From: Flavobacterium orientale
GTDB taxonomy: Bacteria; Bacteroidota; Bacteroidia; Flavobacteriales; Flavobacteriaceae
Assembly: GCF_014638005.1 (NCBI RefSeq)
Contig: NZ_BMFG01000003.1
Coordinates: 221,353 to 285,352, forward strand
DNA length: 64,000 nucleotides
Direction: 5' to 3'
Position numbers and translations under genes: made by a program. Under the pieces are notes generated by a model, which saw only the letters and a list, made by a program, of their open reading frames with translations, was not told the origin of the DNA and searched no databases. This document shows positions 26,323-36,177 of the stretch, piece after piece (position 1 is the stretch's first letter; each line of letters starts with the position of its first letter).

Positions 26323-27579
26323 TTGAATCAAAAAATTAAAAGTGCTATTAAAAGTGATTATTTTAAAAAATTCTCGATATATGGTTTCGGGCAGTTTTTT
26401 AATTTAGTAACTCCCTTACTTTTAATACCCTATATTGTTGGTGTTTGTGGTGAAGAAAATTTTGGGAAAGTATCTATTGCATTAGCGTTAAGTTTTTTTC
26501 TAATCGTATTTATCGATTACGGCTCAGAATTAGTTGGTGTAAGAGAGGTAACCATAAATCGAAATGATCAAAAAGGGCTGCAAAAAATTCTTTTAACTAA
26601 TTTGTCTTCGCGATTTATTATTTTAATCACGTTATTAATTGTATCCTTTCTTCTCATTTTTGCGATACCGTATTTAAAAGAAGAATTTATTTTATTTTCA
26701 TTTTCGCTCTTGGTTATTGTTGGTCAATACCTCAATCAGTCTTGGTTTCTTCAAGGAATTGACAATATTAATTGGATATCTATATCCACTATTGTTTCAA
26801 AAATTATTTATGTAATTGGCGTTTTGTTTTTGGTTACAGAAAAAGAAGATTACATCTATGTAAATTTATGTTTCGCTTTAGGAACAATTATCTCCAACGG
26901 AATATTCACGTATTTGATTTTTAAAAAGTATAACTTCAATTACCAGAAAATAAAGAAACAGGAAATAAAAGACTTCTTGCAAAGAGATTTCAAAATGTTT
27001 ACCTCACAGATTTTTGTTGCAATTCAGCTTTATTCGCCGGTTATCTTGGTCGGATTTATTGGAGGTAATTTTATGGCAGGACAATACCGAATCGTAGAAC
27101 AAATCATTATAACGTTTAAAACGTACATCTTTTTGTTCTTCAATTTTACCTATCCAAGAGTTTGTCACGATATTTATGAAAAACCAACCAAAGCCAGTAA
27201 AAATTGGTTGATTATCAACAGTATAAATGTTTTTTTTATAAGTTTTTTAATGTTGATTATCTGTTTTAATGCTGAGTTTATTATCAATTTCTTTAATTCC
27301 AGTAATGTGAACGAGCTTTCCAATTTGTTAAAAATTGCCGTTTTACTTCCTGTTTTATTAGCCATTTCAATTGGTTTAAAACAATTAGTACTTGGCTATA
27401 ATTACCAAAAACAGTATGTTAGAGCAACTTCTGTTTCTGTAATTTTGAGTTTAATTCTAGTCATTTTCATGTTACCGGTTTTAAACCTTCTTGGCGTTTT
27501 TTATTCTCTCATCATAACCGAGGTAATTGTCATAATATTTTACTTATTTTGTATCAGGAAGCGAGCAAACCTTTTTTAA
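26323..27579 (+). CDS. Wzx-type oligosaccharide flippase
   Basis: The 418-residue protein has about 12 membrane helices of the MATE/MVF superfamily. It has the N-terminal SIYGFGQFFNLVTPLLLIPY pattern and a LVGVREV segment in the second helix pair, typical of polysaccharide flippases. It should move the lipid-linked repeat unit across the inner membrane. The start is a TTG, because no in-frame ATG lies before the conserved first helix. It is followed 6 bases later by the acyltransferase gene. Confidence 0.88.
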   Translation: MNQKIKSAIKSDYFKKFSIYGFGQFFNLVTPLLLIPYIVGVCGEENFGKVSIALALSFFLIVFIDYGSELVGVREVTINRNDQKGLQKILLTNLSSRFIILITLLIVSFLLIFAIPYLKEEFILFSFSLLVIVGQYLNQSWFLQGIDNINWISISTIVSKIIYVIGVLFLVTEKEDYIYVNLCFALGTIISNGIFTYLIFKKYNFNYQKIKKQEIKDFLQRDFKMFTSQIFVAIQLYSPVILVGFIGGNFMAGQYRIVEQIIITFKTYIFLFFNFTYPRVCHDIYEKPTKASKNWLIINSINVFFISFLMLIICFNAEFIINFFNSSNVNELSNLLKIAVLLPVLLAISIGLKQLVLGYNYQKQYVRATSVSVILSLILVIFMLPVLNLLGVFYSLIITEVIVIIFYLFCIRKRANLF

Positions 27580-27585
27580 CACAAA

Positions 27586-28263
27586 ATGTTTAGAAAACAG
27601 TTACAAAAAATAGTCCATAAAGCTGGGAAATCATACCAAATTGATCCGAGCATTCCCGACCAGTTAATAATTAGATCTTTCTATGTTAGAGGATTAATGC
27701 TAGTGAGAGGTCTTCTTAAACTGAGAAAAAAAGTGTTTTTAGGAAGAAACGTAACGATTCTCAACAAATCAAATTTTGTTTTAGGCAAAAATGTTACCAT
27801 CGAGAGTTATACTATTTTAGATGGATATGCTTCTCAAAAGATTTTTTTAGGGGATAATGCAAAAATTGGATCTTTCTCAAAATTACTCTCTACAAGCCAT
27901 TTCTCAAAACTAGGCGTCGGATTAAAAATGGGGAACAATTCTGCCATAGGCGATTATACTCATTTTGGAGCACCTGGCGGAATTGAAATTGGCGATAATG
28001 TAATCATGGGATCTTATATTTCTTTTCACTCAGAAAACCATAATTTTTTAGACCCTTCTAAGTTAATTAGAGAACAAGGTGTAACCTCCAGAGGTATAAA
28101 ATTAGGCAACAACATTTGGGTAGGTGCAAAAGTTACTTTTTTAGACGGTTGTGAGGTGGGAAATAATTCTGTTGTGGCTGCGGGTGCTGTTGTAAACGGA
28201 GTTTATCCAGATAATTCAGTCATAGGAGGAGTTCCAGCCAAAGTGATTAAAACCATTAGCTAA
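27586..28263 (+). CDS. Left-handed beta-helix (hexapeptide) acyltransferase
   Basis: The 225-residue protein has many hexapeptide repeats (LGKNVTIESY, IGDNVIMGSY, LGNNIWVGAKVTFLDG) and the C-terminal VAAGAVVNGVYPDNSVIGGVPAKVI that closes acetyltransferases of the LbetaH class (WbbJ/VatD-like). It probably O-acetylates a sugar of the repeat unit using acetyl-CoA. His residues in FHSENHN are candidates for the catalytic base. Its last base overlaps the first base of the next gene. Confidence 0.86.
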   Translation: MFRKQLQKIVHKAGKSYQIDPSIPDQLIIRSFYVRGLMLVRGLLKLRKKVFLGRNVTILNKSNFVLGKNVTIESYTILDGYASQKIFLGDNAKIGSFSKLLSTSHFSKLGVGLKMGNNSAIGDYTHFGAPGGIEIGDNVIMGSYISFHSENHNFLDPSKLIREQGVTSRGIKLGNNIWVGAKVTFLDGCEVGNNSVVAAGAVVNGVYPDNSVIGGVPAKVIKTIS

Positions 28264-29486
28264 TGAAAATCAGTATCCCAAACAATTGGTTTTATCAGCT
28301 GTTATTCGTAATGTGTATTGGGGTAACCTATTTAGATAGTTATGAACTTACATTTGGCGTTTGGTCCTTATCGTTCATATTGTCAATTTCAAGAAATTAT
28401 GCGGTATCAATAATCAAGTTAATTATCCCTTATATTTTAATTATACTGATTGCTTTTATAGTAACTTGGAGGTATGAGTATGAATATTATTTTATAATTA
28501 GGGATATAACTTATTTAGGCAAGCCAATTTTAGGTTTTTTATTGGGATATCAACTTTGCAAAAAAAATCTAAAAAACGCTTTTGATTTAATTATTAATAC
28601 TGGTTTATTTATTGCAATTTGTCACATCATAATTATAATTATAGCGATTGTTGTCTATAATGCTAGAACAGTTGCCGTTCTACGTCATTATTCAGGTTTC
28701 TTCAGTGATTATGAGATTTATACATTTATAATTTTATTATTTCACAATCAATTTGAGTTAAATTACTCCAAAAAGAAATTATGGATTTATACAATTGTCA
28801 TCGGTTTTTCTGCCTTTATGTACTTGGCTAGAACTAATTTTATTCAGTTTTTAATTCTATTTTTAGCTCTTAAAGGTTTTTTGGTTTTAAACAAAAAATC
28901 TGTTGCGATTATAGGAAGTATTATTCTTCTCTCAATTGTTAGTTATACAGCTATATATAACTCAAATCCTAGAAGAAGTGCCGAAGGAATAGAGGGATTT
29001 CTTTACAAAATAAAAGTTGCTCCAATGGAAGCTTTTAAAACTAAAATTAATAGAGGAAATTGGAAAGAATTTCATGACAATTATCGTTCTTATGAAAACA
29101 TTATGACTATAAGACAAGTTACAGGTGAAGGAACTGCAGCAACCCTTTTTGGAAAAGGATTGGGATCTAGAATAGATTTACGTCAAGAAGTCAGTTTAGG
29201 AGGAACGGAACAACGTTTTATTTCAATTTTACATAATGGTTTTATGATTGTTTTTCTAAAATCTGGTCTTTTGGGCTTGCTAATATATTCATTTACAATT
29301 ATCTATTTTTTTAGAAAAGTTGAAAGCGATAATAATATGGTCAATCAAATAAACTTTCTTTTTCTGGGGACTGGAATTTTTCTGTTTGTTTCAAATTGGG
29401 TTTTTCTTGGGTTTTATAATCTCACAGAATCCAAATCAATACTTATAGGTTTTTTAATTGCCTATAGACAAAAACTTTTAAAATAA
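28263..29486 (+). CDS. Wzy-type polymerase candidate (membrane protein)
   Basis: The 407-residue protein has about 10 hydrophobic segments and a large hydrophilic loop between about 235 and 325, with basic residues and RQVTGEGTAATLFGKGLGSR. This topology and the GKGLG-like motif are typical of O-antigen polymerases and ligases, although such proteins share little sequence. It lies between the acyltransferase and a GT4 gene with single-base overlaps on both sides, so it is part of the biosynthetic unit. Confidence 0.66.
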   Translation: MKISIPNNWFYQLLFVMCIGVTYLDSYELTFGVWSLSFILSISRNYAVSIIKLIIPYILIILIAFIVTWRYEYEYYFIIRDITYLGKPILGFLLGYQLCKKNLKNAFDLIINTGLFIAICHIIIIIIAIVVYNARTVAVLRHYSGFFSDYEIYTFIILLFHNQFELNYSKKKLWIYTIVIGFSAFMYLARTNFIQFLILFLALKGFLVLNKKSVAIIGSIILLSIVSYTAIYNSNPRRSAEGIEGFLYKIKVAPMEAFKTKINRGNWKEFHDNYRSYENIMTIRQVTGEGTAATLFGKGLGSRIDLRQEVSLGGTEQRFISILHNGFMIVFLKSGLLGLLIYSFTIIYFFRKVESDNNMVNQINFLFLGTGIFLFVSNWVFLGFYNLTESKSILIGFLIAYRQKLLK

Positions 29487-30649
29487 TGAAAAGTATTCTT
29501 TTTATACATCAATCGGCTGAATTGTACGGTTCAGATAAAACAATTTTAATGTTTATTTCGAGTTTAGATAAACAAAAATACAAGTCAATTGTTGTACTTC
29601 CTTTTGATGGTCCTTTAAAAACGGAATTTGAGAAAAACGGAATTGAAGTGATTATTGCACCCGTTTTAAAGCTCTATCGCAAAATGTTTACGCCAAAAAA
29701 TATAGTAAAATTTTTTAGTGAGCACAAACAAGGGTTAAAAAAGCTGGAAGAATTGCACAAAAAATACAAGTTTGATATTGTTTATTCTCATACGTTAGCT
29801 TCGTTAATCGGAATTGTTTTTGCCAAAAAGAACAAAATAAAACACCTATGGCATGTTCAAGAAATAATTGCTAAACCAAAATTGTTCAATAAAGGTTTTG
29901 TAAAGCTTTTGTTGATGAAATCTAACAATGTAGCGGTTTATGATTCAAAAACAACCATGGATTTTTGGATCAAAGGAAATAAAAAGTTAGCACAAAAATC
30001 GGAATTTGTTTGCAATGGATTAGACGTAAAACAAAAACCTGAACCAAATCCCGCAGATGTTAAAATCATTAGAAATCAATTTTTCAATGTTGATAAAAAT
30101 GAATTAGTCATTGCACTTGTTGGGCGAATTAACAGCTGGAAGGGACAACAATTGCTTTTGGAAGCTTTTAATAAAATAGCTCCAAAATACAATACTATCA
30201 AATTAGTTTTCATCGGATCTGCTCCACCAAACCAAGAATTTTTTGAAACAGATTTAAAAGATAAAATTCAAAAATATAATCTTATAGAAAGAGTTATTAT
30301 AATACCTTTTCAGGAAAATATTTGGCGTTTTTGGGATGCTATCGATATTGCGGTTGTTCCGTCCACTGAACCAGAACCATTTGGTATGGTTGCCATAGAA
30401 GCAATGCTTTCAAAAAAACCAGTTATTGCGGCAAATCATGGCGGTTTAACAGAAACGGTTGTTCATGAATACAACGGATTATTATTTACACCAAACAGTT
30501 CAGATGCATTGGCAAATTGCTTAGAAGAACTCATAAATAATGAAGAAAAGAGAAAATTATTTGGAGAAAATGGTTATGAAAGAACGATAAATCACTTTTC
30601 TTTAGAAAAACATGTAGAAAAATTTGAGTCAATTTTCAATAAAATGTAG
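29486..30649 (+). CDS. GT4 family glycosyltransferase
   Basis: The 387-residue GT-B enzyme has an N-terminal acceptor-binding half beginning ILFIHQSAELYGSDKTIL and a C-terminal half with LVGRINSWKGQQLLLEAF and the EPEPFGMVAIEAMLSKKPV motif, which carries the conserved Glu-x7-Glu pair of retaining GT4 enzymes. It acts in the cytoplasm on the growing lipid-linked sugar. Donor and acceptor cannot be told from the sequence. It overlaps the previous stop by one base. Confidence 0.9.
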   Translation: MKSILFIHQSAELYGSDKTILMFISSLDKQKYKSIVVLPFDGPLKTEFEKNGIEVIIAPVLKLYRKMFTPKNIVKFFSEHKQGLKKLEELHKKYKFDIVYSHTLASLIGIVFAKKNKIKHLWHVQEIIAKPKLFNKGFVKLLLMKSNNVAVYDSKTTMDFWIKGNKKLAQKSEFVCNGLDVKQKPEPNPADVKIIRNQFFNVDKNELVIALVGRINSWKGQQLLLEAFNKIAPKYNTIKLVFIGSAPPNQEFFETDLKDKIQKYNLIERVIIIPFQENIWRFWDAIDIAVVPSTEPEPFGMVAIEAMLSKKPVIAANHGGLTETVVHEYNGLLFTPNSSDALANCLEELINNEEKRKLFGENGYERTINHFSLEKHVEKFESIFNKM

Positions 30650-30668
30650 ACACGTCTTTTAAAATTCC

Positions 30669-30676
30669 TATTTTTG
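30669..30676 (+). promoter_or_regulatory. TAnnTTTG -7 element before the DUF1972 glycosyltransferase
   Basis: TATTTTTG lies 22 bases before the ATG at 30698, in one of the few gaps of this tightly packed cluster. It may start a further internal transcript. Confidence 0.45.
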
Positions 30677-30697
30677 GCACTTTGAAAAACAAGATTA

Positions 30698-31804
30698 ATG
30701 AAAATAGCCATACTCGGAACTCGTGGAATCCCCAATTACTATGGAGGTTTTGAACAATTTGCCGAATTTTTTTCGGTATATTTGGTAGAAAAAGGACATG
30801 AGGTATATTGCTATAACTCCCACAATCATAAATTTGAAGAAAAGAATTTTAAAGGGGTTCACATCATTCACCAACACGATCCGGAATATAAATATGGCAC
30901 ATTTGGTCAATTTATCTATGACTACAATTGTATTTTAGATTCCCGAAAAAGAGATTTTGACATTATACTTCAGTTGGGATACACTAGTAATTCGGTTTGG
31001 TTTTTTCTTCTTCCAAAAAAGCCAATTATTATCACCAATATGGACGGAATCGAATGGAAACGTTCCAAATACAGCCGCCCCGTGCAACAGTTTCTTCGTT
31101 TTGCTGAACGTTTAGCGGCTATTAGTAGTGATTATTTGGTTTCAGATTCATTAGGAATTCAAACCTTTTTAAAGAAAAGATATAGGAAAGACTCTACTTA
31201 TATTGCTTACGGAGCTCATCCGTTTAACAACCCAAACCAAGCAATTTTAGACCAATATCAAGTTGAAAAAGAAAATTTCAATATGATAATGGCCCGTTTT
31301 GAACCCGAAAATAACTTTGAAATGGTTTTGGATGGCGTTATAAAAAGTAAGGATGAAACACCTATTTTAGTTATTGGTAATCATAATACAAAATATGGTG
31401 AAGTTTTAAAAAAAAGATATAAAGGGTATTCCAACATTCGTTTTATGGGAGCCATTTACAATTTAGAACATTTGAATAACCTTCGCTACTATTCAAAACT
31501 CTATTTTCACGGACATTCTGTTGGAGGTACAAATCCATCCTTGTTGGAAGCAATGGCATCAAAAGCCTTGGTTTTAGCCCATAACAATGATTTTAATCGA
31601 GGCATCTTAAAAGAAAACAGTTATTATTTTTCAAACTCAGAAGAGGTTAAAAATTTACTGCTAACAATCAAAAAAAGTGATAACTTGCAATTCATTCAAA
31701 ACAATTTTGAAGCCATTGTAAATGATTTTAATTGGGAAAAAATAAATGGAGCATATTTACACCTTTTTGAACAATGTATGGCTGGATTTAAAAACAGAAA
31801 ATAG
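30698..31804 (+). CDS. DUF1972 glycosyltransferase, rhamnosyltransferase-like
   Basis: The 368-residue enzyme opens with MKIAILGTRGIPNYYGGFEQ, the hallmark of the DUF1972 family that includes the streptococcal Cps2T/WchF-type rhamnosyltransferases. The C-terminal half has SVGGTNPSLLEAMASKALVL, a GT4-like donor-site motif. With rmlA/C/D in the same cluster, transfer of rhamnose from dTDP-rhamnose is a reasonable inference. The next frame overlaps its 3' end. Confidence 0.85.
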   Translation: MKIAILGTRGIPNYYGGFEQFAEFFSVYLVEKGHEVYCYNSHNHKFEEKNFKGVHIIHQHDPEYKYGTFGQFIYDYNCILDSRKRDFDIILQLGYTSNSVWFFLLPKKPIIITNMDGIEWKRSKYSRPVQQFLRFAERLAAISSDYLVSDSLGIQTFLKKRYRKDSTYIAYGAHPFNNPNQAILDQYQVEKENFNMIMARFEPENNFEMVLDGVIKSKDETPILVIGNHNTKYGEVLKKRYKGYSNIRFMGAIYNLEHLNNLRYYSKLYFHGHSVGGTNPSLLEAMASKALVLAHNNDFNRGILKENSYYFSNSEEVKNLLLTIKKSDNLQFIQNNFEAIVNDFNWEKINGAYLHLFEQCMAGFKNRK

Positions 31805-33068
31805 TATTCATTTTTCGTTTATTCCTTTTGTTTTATTGTGTTGCTCGATTCCGTTACCACTTGGAATTAGCAATATTTTTTTAGGCCTTTTTGTGGCTTC
31901 TGTTTTATTAAAACCAAAACAATTCACTTTCCAAGTTGCTCTGGTCTTGCCCGTTTTGTTTTTTTCGCTTTATGCAGCCTCTATTTTATGGAGCATTGAC
32001 GTTTCAAAATCAATAAAGTCACTTCCAAAGGAAATAGGCTTACTGCTCATTCCTCTTTTGTTCATGATTATGAAACCTTTTTCAAAAGAGCAGGTAAACA
32101 AAATCATGAAATACTACAGTTACATGATGGTGCTTTATGTTATTTTTTACATTATAAAAGCCATTATAAGGTATTTTATTTCAGGAAATCCGGAGGTGTT
32201 TTTTTACCATGAATTAGTCACTTTACCAGTAAATGCCATTCACGTTTCCGTTTATGTTGCTCTTGCTTTTTTTTATTTTTTCAATCGTCTTTCAAAAACT
32301 ATAACAGAAATTTTTATCTGTTTTTTGCTTTTTGCTTTTTTGCTTTTATTATCAAGTAAAAACATTTTATTGGTTTCATTAGGGATTTTGATTGTAAATT
32401 ATTTTTTTGTTTTTCGAAAAACAATAAATTTAAAAACAAGTATATTTTTAGTAGTTGCTGTCTTTTTTGTCATCTTTTTATTTTTCGGAAAAATTAAAGA
32501 ACGATTTAATGAAGAATTTCAGTCTAATCTTATAGAAAATATTGATGCTAGGAAATTCAACAATAACATGCAAGGGGTTAATGTAATCAGTGCTAAAGAA
32601 GCTTGGGAAAACAAAAAATTCACACCTAACGATTATTTTCCTGGTATAGCTTTTAGAGTGTTGCAAATTCGTATTTTTTGTGAACTTTTAGTTGAAGAAC
32701 CAATTAAATGGAAAGGATTTGGCTTAAATGCAGCACAAAAAAAAATTGATGAAAAAGTAGAAACTTACAACCTTTTCGAAGGAAATGAAGAACTAGATGG
32801 TTATTTGAATAAAAATTTTCACAACCAATATATCCAAATTTTTGCAGAAATTGGCTTTTTTGGGTTGTTGATTATTTTGACAATGCTTTTTTTTAACAGT
32901 ATAAAAACTATACAGACTAAAGATTTTATGCAAATTACTTTTGCAATTCTAATGATAAGTTTATTTTTGACAGAAAGTTTTTTGAGTCGACAACGAGGTA
33001 TTATGTTTTTTATATTGCTATATTGTCTTTTTAATGCAAAAAATACGAATGCCCCAGAAATTAAATAA
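31746..33068 (+). CDS. O-antigen ligase/polymerase family membrane protein
   Basis: The protein has up to 440 residues and about 10-11 membrane helices, with a long loop between about 250 and 350 containing [15 protein letters not shown] and [17 protein letters not shown], the Wzy_C (O-antigen ligase) signature. It polymerises or ligates the glycan on the periplasmic side. The start is uncertain: ATG 31746 would overlap the upstream gene by 59 bases, and the in-frame TTG at 31767 is an alternative. Together with the gene at 28263 the cluster has two Wzy/WaaL-type proteins. Confidence 0.82.
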   Translation: MEHIYTFLNNVWLDLKTENSIHFSFIPFVLLCCSIPLPLGISNIFLGLFVASVLLKPKQFTFQVALVLPVLFFSLYAASILWSIDVSKSIKSLPKEIGLLLIPLLFMIMKPFSKEQVNKIMKYYSYMMVLYVIFYIIKAIIRYFISGNPEVFFYHELVTLPVNAIHVSVYVALAFFYFFNRLSKTITEIFICFLLFAFLLLLSSKNILLVSLGILIVNYFFVFRKTINLKTSIFLVVAVFFVIFLFFGKIKERFNEEFQSNLIENIDARKFNNNMQGVNVISAKEAWENKKFTPNDYFPGIAFRVLQIRIFCELLVEEPIKWKGFGLNAAQKKIDEKVETYNLFEGNEELDGYLNKNFHNQYIQIFAEIGFFGLLIILTMLFFNSIKTIQTKDFMQITFAILMISLFLTESFLSRQRGIMFFILLYCLFNAKNTNAPEIK

Positions 33069-33069
33069 T

Positions 33070-34053
33070 ATGAAAAAAATACTAATTACAGGTGCTGCTG
33101 GCTTTTTAGGCTCTCACTTGTGTGATCGATTTATCAAAGAAGGATATTATGTAATTGGAATGGATAATCTGATTACTGGTGATCTCAAAAACATTCAACA
33201 TTTATTCAAATTGCCCAATTTTGAGTTTTATCACCATGATGTAACTAAGTTTGTTTATGTGCCAGGTCAGTTGGATTATATTTTACATTTTGCTTCACCA
33301 GCAAGTCCAATAGATTATCTTAAAATACCGATTCAAACCTTAAAAGTGGGGTCTTTGGGGACACATAATTTACTTGGATTGGCTAGAGTTAAAAAAGCAA
33401 GAATTTTAATTGCATCAACTTCTGAAGTTTATGGAGACCCCTTAGTTCATCCACAAACCGAAGAATATTATGGAAACGTAAACACCATCGGACCAAGAGG
33501 AGTTTATGACGAAGCTAAACGTTTTCAGGAATCAATCACAATGGCGTATCATACATTCCATGGATTGGAAACCAGAATCGTTCGAATTTTTAATACTTAC
33601 GGGCCAAGAATGCGTTTAAATGACGGACGTGTTATTCCTGCATTTATTGGTCAAGCCTTAAGAGGTGAAGATTTAACTATATTTGGAGACGGCATGCAAA
33701 CCCGTTCTTTCTGTTATGTTGACGATCAAGTAGAAGGTATTTATAGACTGCTTTTGTCAGACTATAATTTACCTGTGAATATTGGAAATCCAGACGAAAT
33801 TACAATTAAAGACTTTGCTGAAGAAATTATAAAACTAACAGGAACTGCTCAAAAAGTGGTTTACCATCCGTTACCAATAAACGACCCACTACAACGTCAA
33901 CCAGATATTACAAAAGCAAAAGCAATTTTAGGATGGGAACCTAAAGTATCAAGATCTGAAGGGATGAAAATTACCTACGATTATTTTAAAACCCTTTCAA
34001 CTGAAGAATTATTAAAAGAAGAACACAAAGATTTTTCTGGATTTATTCATTAA
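33070..34053 (+). CDS. UDP-glucuronate decarboxylase (UDP-xylose synthase)
   Basis: The 327-residue short-chain dehydrogenase (from ATG 33070, one base after the previous TAA) has the [13 protein letters not shown] motif, the STSEVYG segment and the catalytic YDEAKRF pair. [15 protein letters not shown] and [14 protein letters not shown] are diagnostic of UXS enzymes, which convert UDP-glucuronate to UDP-xylose. This adds a xylose-type donor to the predicted sugars. The longer frame in the Wzy gene (from 33034) is an unlikely start. Confidence 0.9.
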   Translation: MKKILITGAAGFLGSHLCDRFIKEGYYVIGMDNLITGDLKNIQHLFKLPNFEFYHHDVTKFVYVPGQLDYILHFASPASPIDYLKIPIQTLKVGSLGTHNLLGLARVKKARILIASTSEVYGDPLVHPQTEEYYGNVNTIGPRGVYDEAKRFQESITMAYHTFHGLETRIVRIFNTYGPRMRLNDGRVIPAFIGQALRGEDLTIFGDGMQTRSFCYVDDQVEGIYRLLLSDYNLPVNIGNPDEITIKDFAEEIIKLTGTAQKVVYHPLPINDPLQRQPDITKAKAILGWEPKVSRSEGMKITYDYFKTLSTEELLKEEHKDFSGFIH

Positions 34054-34054
34054 A

Positions 34055-35422
34055 ATGGCAGCAGCTCATACAGGAAGGTATTCAAAATTTATAAGACCAA
34101 TAAGTGTTTTAGTGGACGTATTGGCTCTTATATTTTTATCTCTTTTTTTCTATGAAGGTTTGAATATCGACTTTGTTATATTTGAAACCTATCAGATTAT
34201 TTGTTGGTTTTTAATAGCTTTCTTTGTGGGGTTTTATGAAGTCTATCGGTTTACAACTCCCGTAGAAATTCTTTCAAAAATTCTTAAACAATTTGTTGTT
34301 TTTACGCTTGTTTTAATTGCTTTTTTCCCATTTGCCAAAGAATCAATTTTCAGCGGAAGAGCGACAGCATTTTTTACTACATCCAGTTTTTTTGTAATTG
34401 TTTTCATTAAATATTTATTGTTTTACTATTTAAAAAAATATAGAATAGTAACGGGAAGTAATTTCAGAAATGCAATTATTATTGGTTATTCAGAAGAAGC
34501 AAAAAACCTAAAAAAACTGTTTGAAAACCGTAATGATTTTGGATACCGTTTCTTGGGCTTTTTTTCAGACAAAAAAGCTAATCCAGAAATTAAAGGAAAG
34601 GTTTCTGAAATCAAAAGTTTTGTAATCGAAAACAAAATCGATGAAATTTATTGTTCCCTAAATGAAATTAGTAATGAGCAATTAAAAGATTTGGTTGAGT
34701 TTGCGGATGACAACAATAAAGCAATTAAATTTATTCCCGATTCAAAACAAATTTTTTCAAAAAACTTACGAATTGATTATTACGAAATGTTTCCGGTATT
34801 GTCACTTCAACGAACAATGCTTCATCAGCCGGTTACAAAAACTTTTAAAAGGACTTTTGATATCTTGTTTTCTTTATTTGTAATTGTTTTTCTGTTATCA
34901 TGGTTGGCTCCATTGCTGGCTATTTTAATTAAATTAGAGTCAAAAGGACCTGTTTTTTTCAAACAAGGCAGACCAGGTTTAGATGAAGAAGAGTTTAATT
35001 GTTATAAGTTTCGTTCCATGAAGATGAACGAAACAACAGAAAAAGAAGCCTCAAAAAATGATCCTCGTGTTACAAAAATAGGACGATTTATGAGAAAAAC
35101 CAGTTTAGATGAACTGCCTCAATTTTTCAATGTACTTTTTGGAGACATGTCTGTTGTTGGGCCAAGGCCGCATCTTTGGTCTCAAAATAAAACGTATGGA
35201 AATCGTATAAAAAAATACATGGTGCGTCATTACGTGAAACCTGGAATTACAGGTTTAGCTCAAGTTAGAGGTTATCGAGGAGAGATTGAAACCGAGGAAG
35301 ACATGATAAACCGAATCAAATTTGATGTTTTTTATATTGAAAATTGGTCTTTTGCGATGGATATTAAAATTATAGTGCAAACGGTTATAAATATTTTTAA
35401 AGGCGAAGAAAAAGCCTATTAG
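34055..35422 (+). CDS. Polyprenyl-phosphate sugar phosphotransferase (WcaJ/WbaP type)
   Basis: The 455-residue protein has four or five N-terminal membrane helices and a Rossmann-like cytosolic segment (NAIIIGYSEEAKNLKKLF). Its C-terminal catalytic domain has FKRTFDILFSL, KFRSMKMN, SLDELPQFFNVLFGDMSVVG, PRPH and KPGITGLAQVRGYRGE, a complete bacterial sugar transferase domain. It should start the repeat unit by moving a hexose 1-phosphate to undecaprenyl phosphate. It starts one base after the UXS stop. Confidence 0.94.
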   Translation: MAAAHTGRYSKFIRPISVLVDVLALIFLSLFFYEGLNIDFVIFETYQIICWFLIAFFVGFYEVYRFTTPVEILSKILKQFVVFTLVLIAFFPFAKESIFSGRATAFFTTSSFFVIVFIKYLLFYYLKKYRIVTGSNFRNAIIIGYSEEAKNLKKLFENRNDFGYRFLGFFSDKKANPEIKGKVSEIKSFVIENKIDEIYCSLNEISNEQLKDLVEFADDNNKAIKFIPDSKQIFSKNLRIDYYEMFPVLSLQRTMLHQPVTKTFKRTFDILFSLFVIVFLLSWLAPLLAILIKLESKGPVFFKQGRPGLDEEEFNCYKFRSMKMNETTEKEASKNDPRVTKIGRFMRKTSLDELPQFFNVLFGDMSVVGPRPHLWSQNKTYGNRIKKYMVRHYVKPGITGLAQVRGYRGEIETEEDMINRIKFDVFYIENWSFAMDIKIIVQTVINIFKGEEKAY

Positions 35423-35424
35423 TT

Positions 35425-36177
35425 ATGGAAAGTCTCGTTTCCATTGTCACTCCAACCTTTAATTCCGCTAAATATATTGCAGAAACCATTCAATCGGTTC
35501 AAAATCAAACCTATAAAAATTGGGAAATGATTATTGTAGATGACGGTTCCACCGATGAAACAATTTCTATTATTCAAAAAATTCAAAATGAAGAACCTCG
35601 AGTTCAGTTAGTTATTCAATCCAAGAATGTTGGTCCGGCAATTACCAGAAACAAAGGAATTGAATTAGCAAAAGGGAATTACCTAACATTTCTGGATGCT
35701 GATGATATTTGGTTTTCTGATTTCATTCAAAACAGTATTGAAACAGTTCAACAAACAAGAATTCCGTTTGTTTTTTCTTCCTATAAACGCTCAGATGAAC
35801 ACTTGAATTTTATTTATTCTGATTTTATTGTTCCCCAAAAAGTAACCTATACTGACATCTTGAAAACAAATTCCATCAGTTGCTTAACCGCTTTTTTGGA
35901 CGTTGAGGTGTTAGGCAAGAAATTCATGCCAATTATTCATAAACGACAAGATATGGGTCTTTGGTTACAATATTTAAAAGAAATTCCTTATGCTTACGGG
36001 ATTCAAGAACCTCAAGCGATTTATAGAATTCGAAAAAATTCGCTTTCCAGAAAAAAAACGGATCTGATTAAATACCAATGGCAATTTTATAGAGAAGTAG
36101 AAAAGTTAACTGTTTTTCAATCATCTTATTATATGATTCATTGGATGATCAGAGGATTTTTGAAATATCGGAGTTAA
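35425..36177 (+). CDS. GT2 family glycosyltransferase
   Basis: The 250-residue GT-A enzyme starts VSIVTPTFNSAKYIAETIQS and has IIVDDGSTDE and the DxD-type metal motif in TFLDADDIWF. The C-terminal part (KRQDMGLWLQYL) fits WfgS/WcaA-like enzymes. It lies 2 bases after the initiating transferase and is the last plus-strand gene of the cluster. Its stop overlaps by 4 bases the stop of the convergent CapK-like gene. Confidence 0.9.
   Translation: MESLVSIVTPTFNSAKYIAETIQSVQNQTYKNWEMIIVDDGSTDETISIIQKIQNEEPRVQLVIQSKNVGPAITRNKGIELAKGNYLTFLDADDIWFSDFIQNSIETVQQTRIPFVFSSYKRSDEHLNFIYSDFIVPQKVTYTDILKTNSISCLTAFLDVEVLGKKFMPIIHKRQDMGLWLQYLKEIPYAYGIQEPQAIYRIRKNSLSRKKTDLIKYQWQFYREVEKLTVFQSSYYMIHWMIRGFLKYRS

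Noticed and set aside
31746..31804. Frameshift or gene fusion between the DUF1972 glycosyltransferase and the Wzy-like gene
   Set aside because: Both proteins are complete by their own motifs, so the overlap reflects an uncertain start of the second gene rather than a broken gene.
32738..32750. Run of nine A in the O-antigen ligase-like gene as a phase-variation tract
   Set aside because: Such A-runs are frequent in this AT-rich sequence, and the reading frame is intact; nothing else suggests switching.
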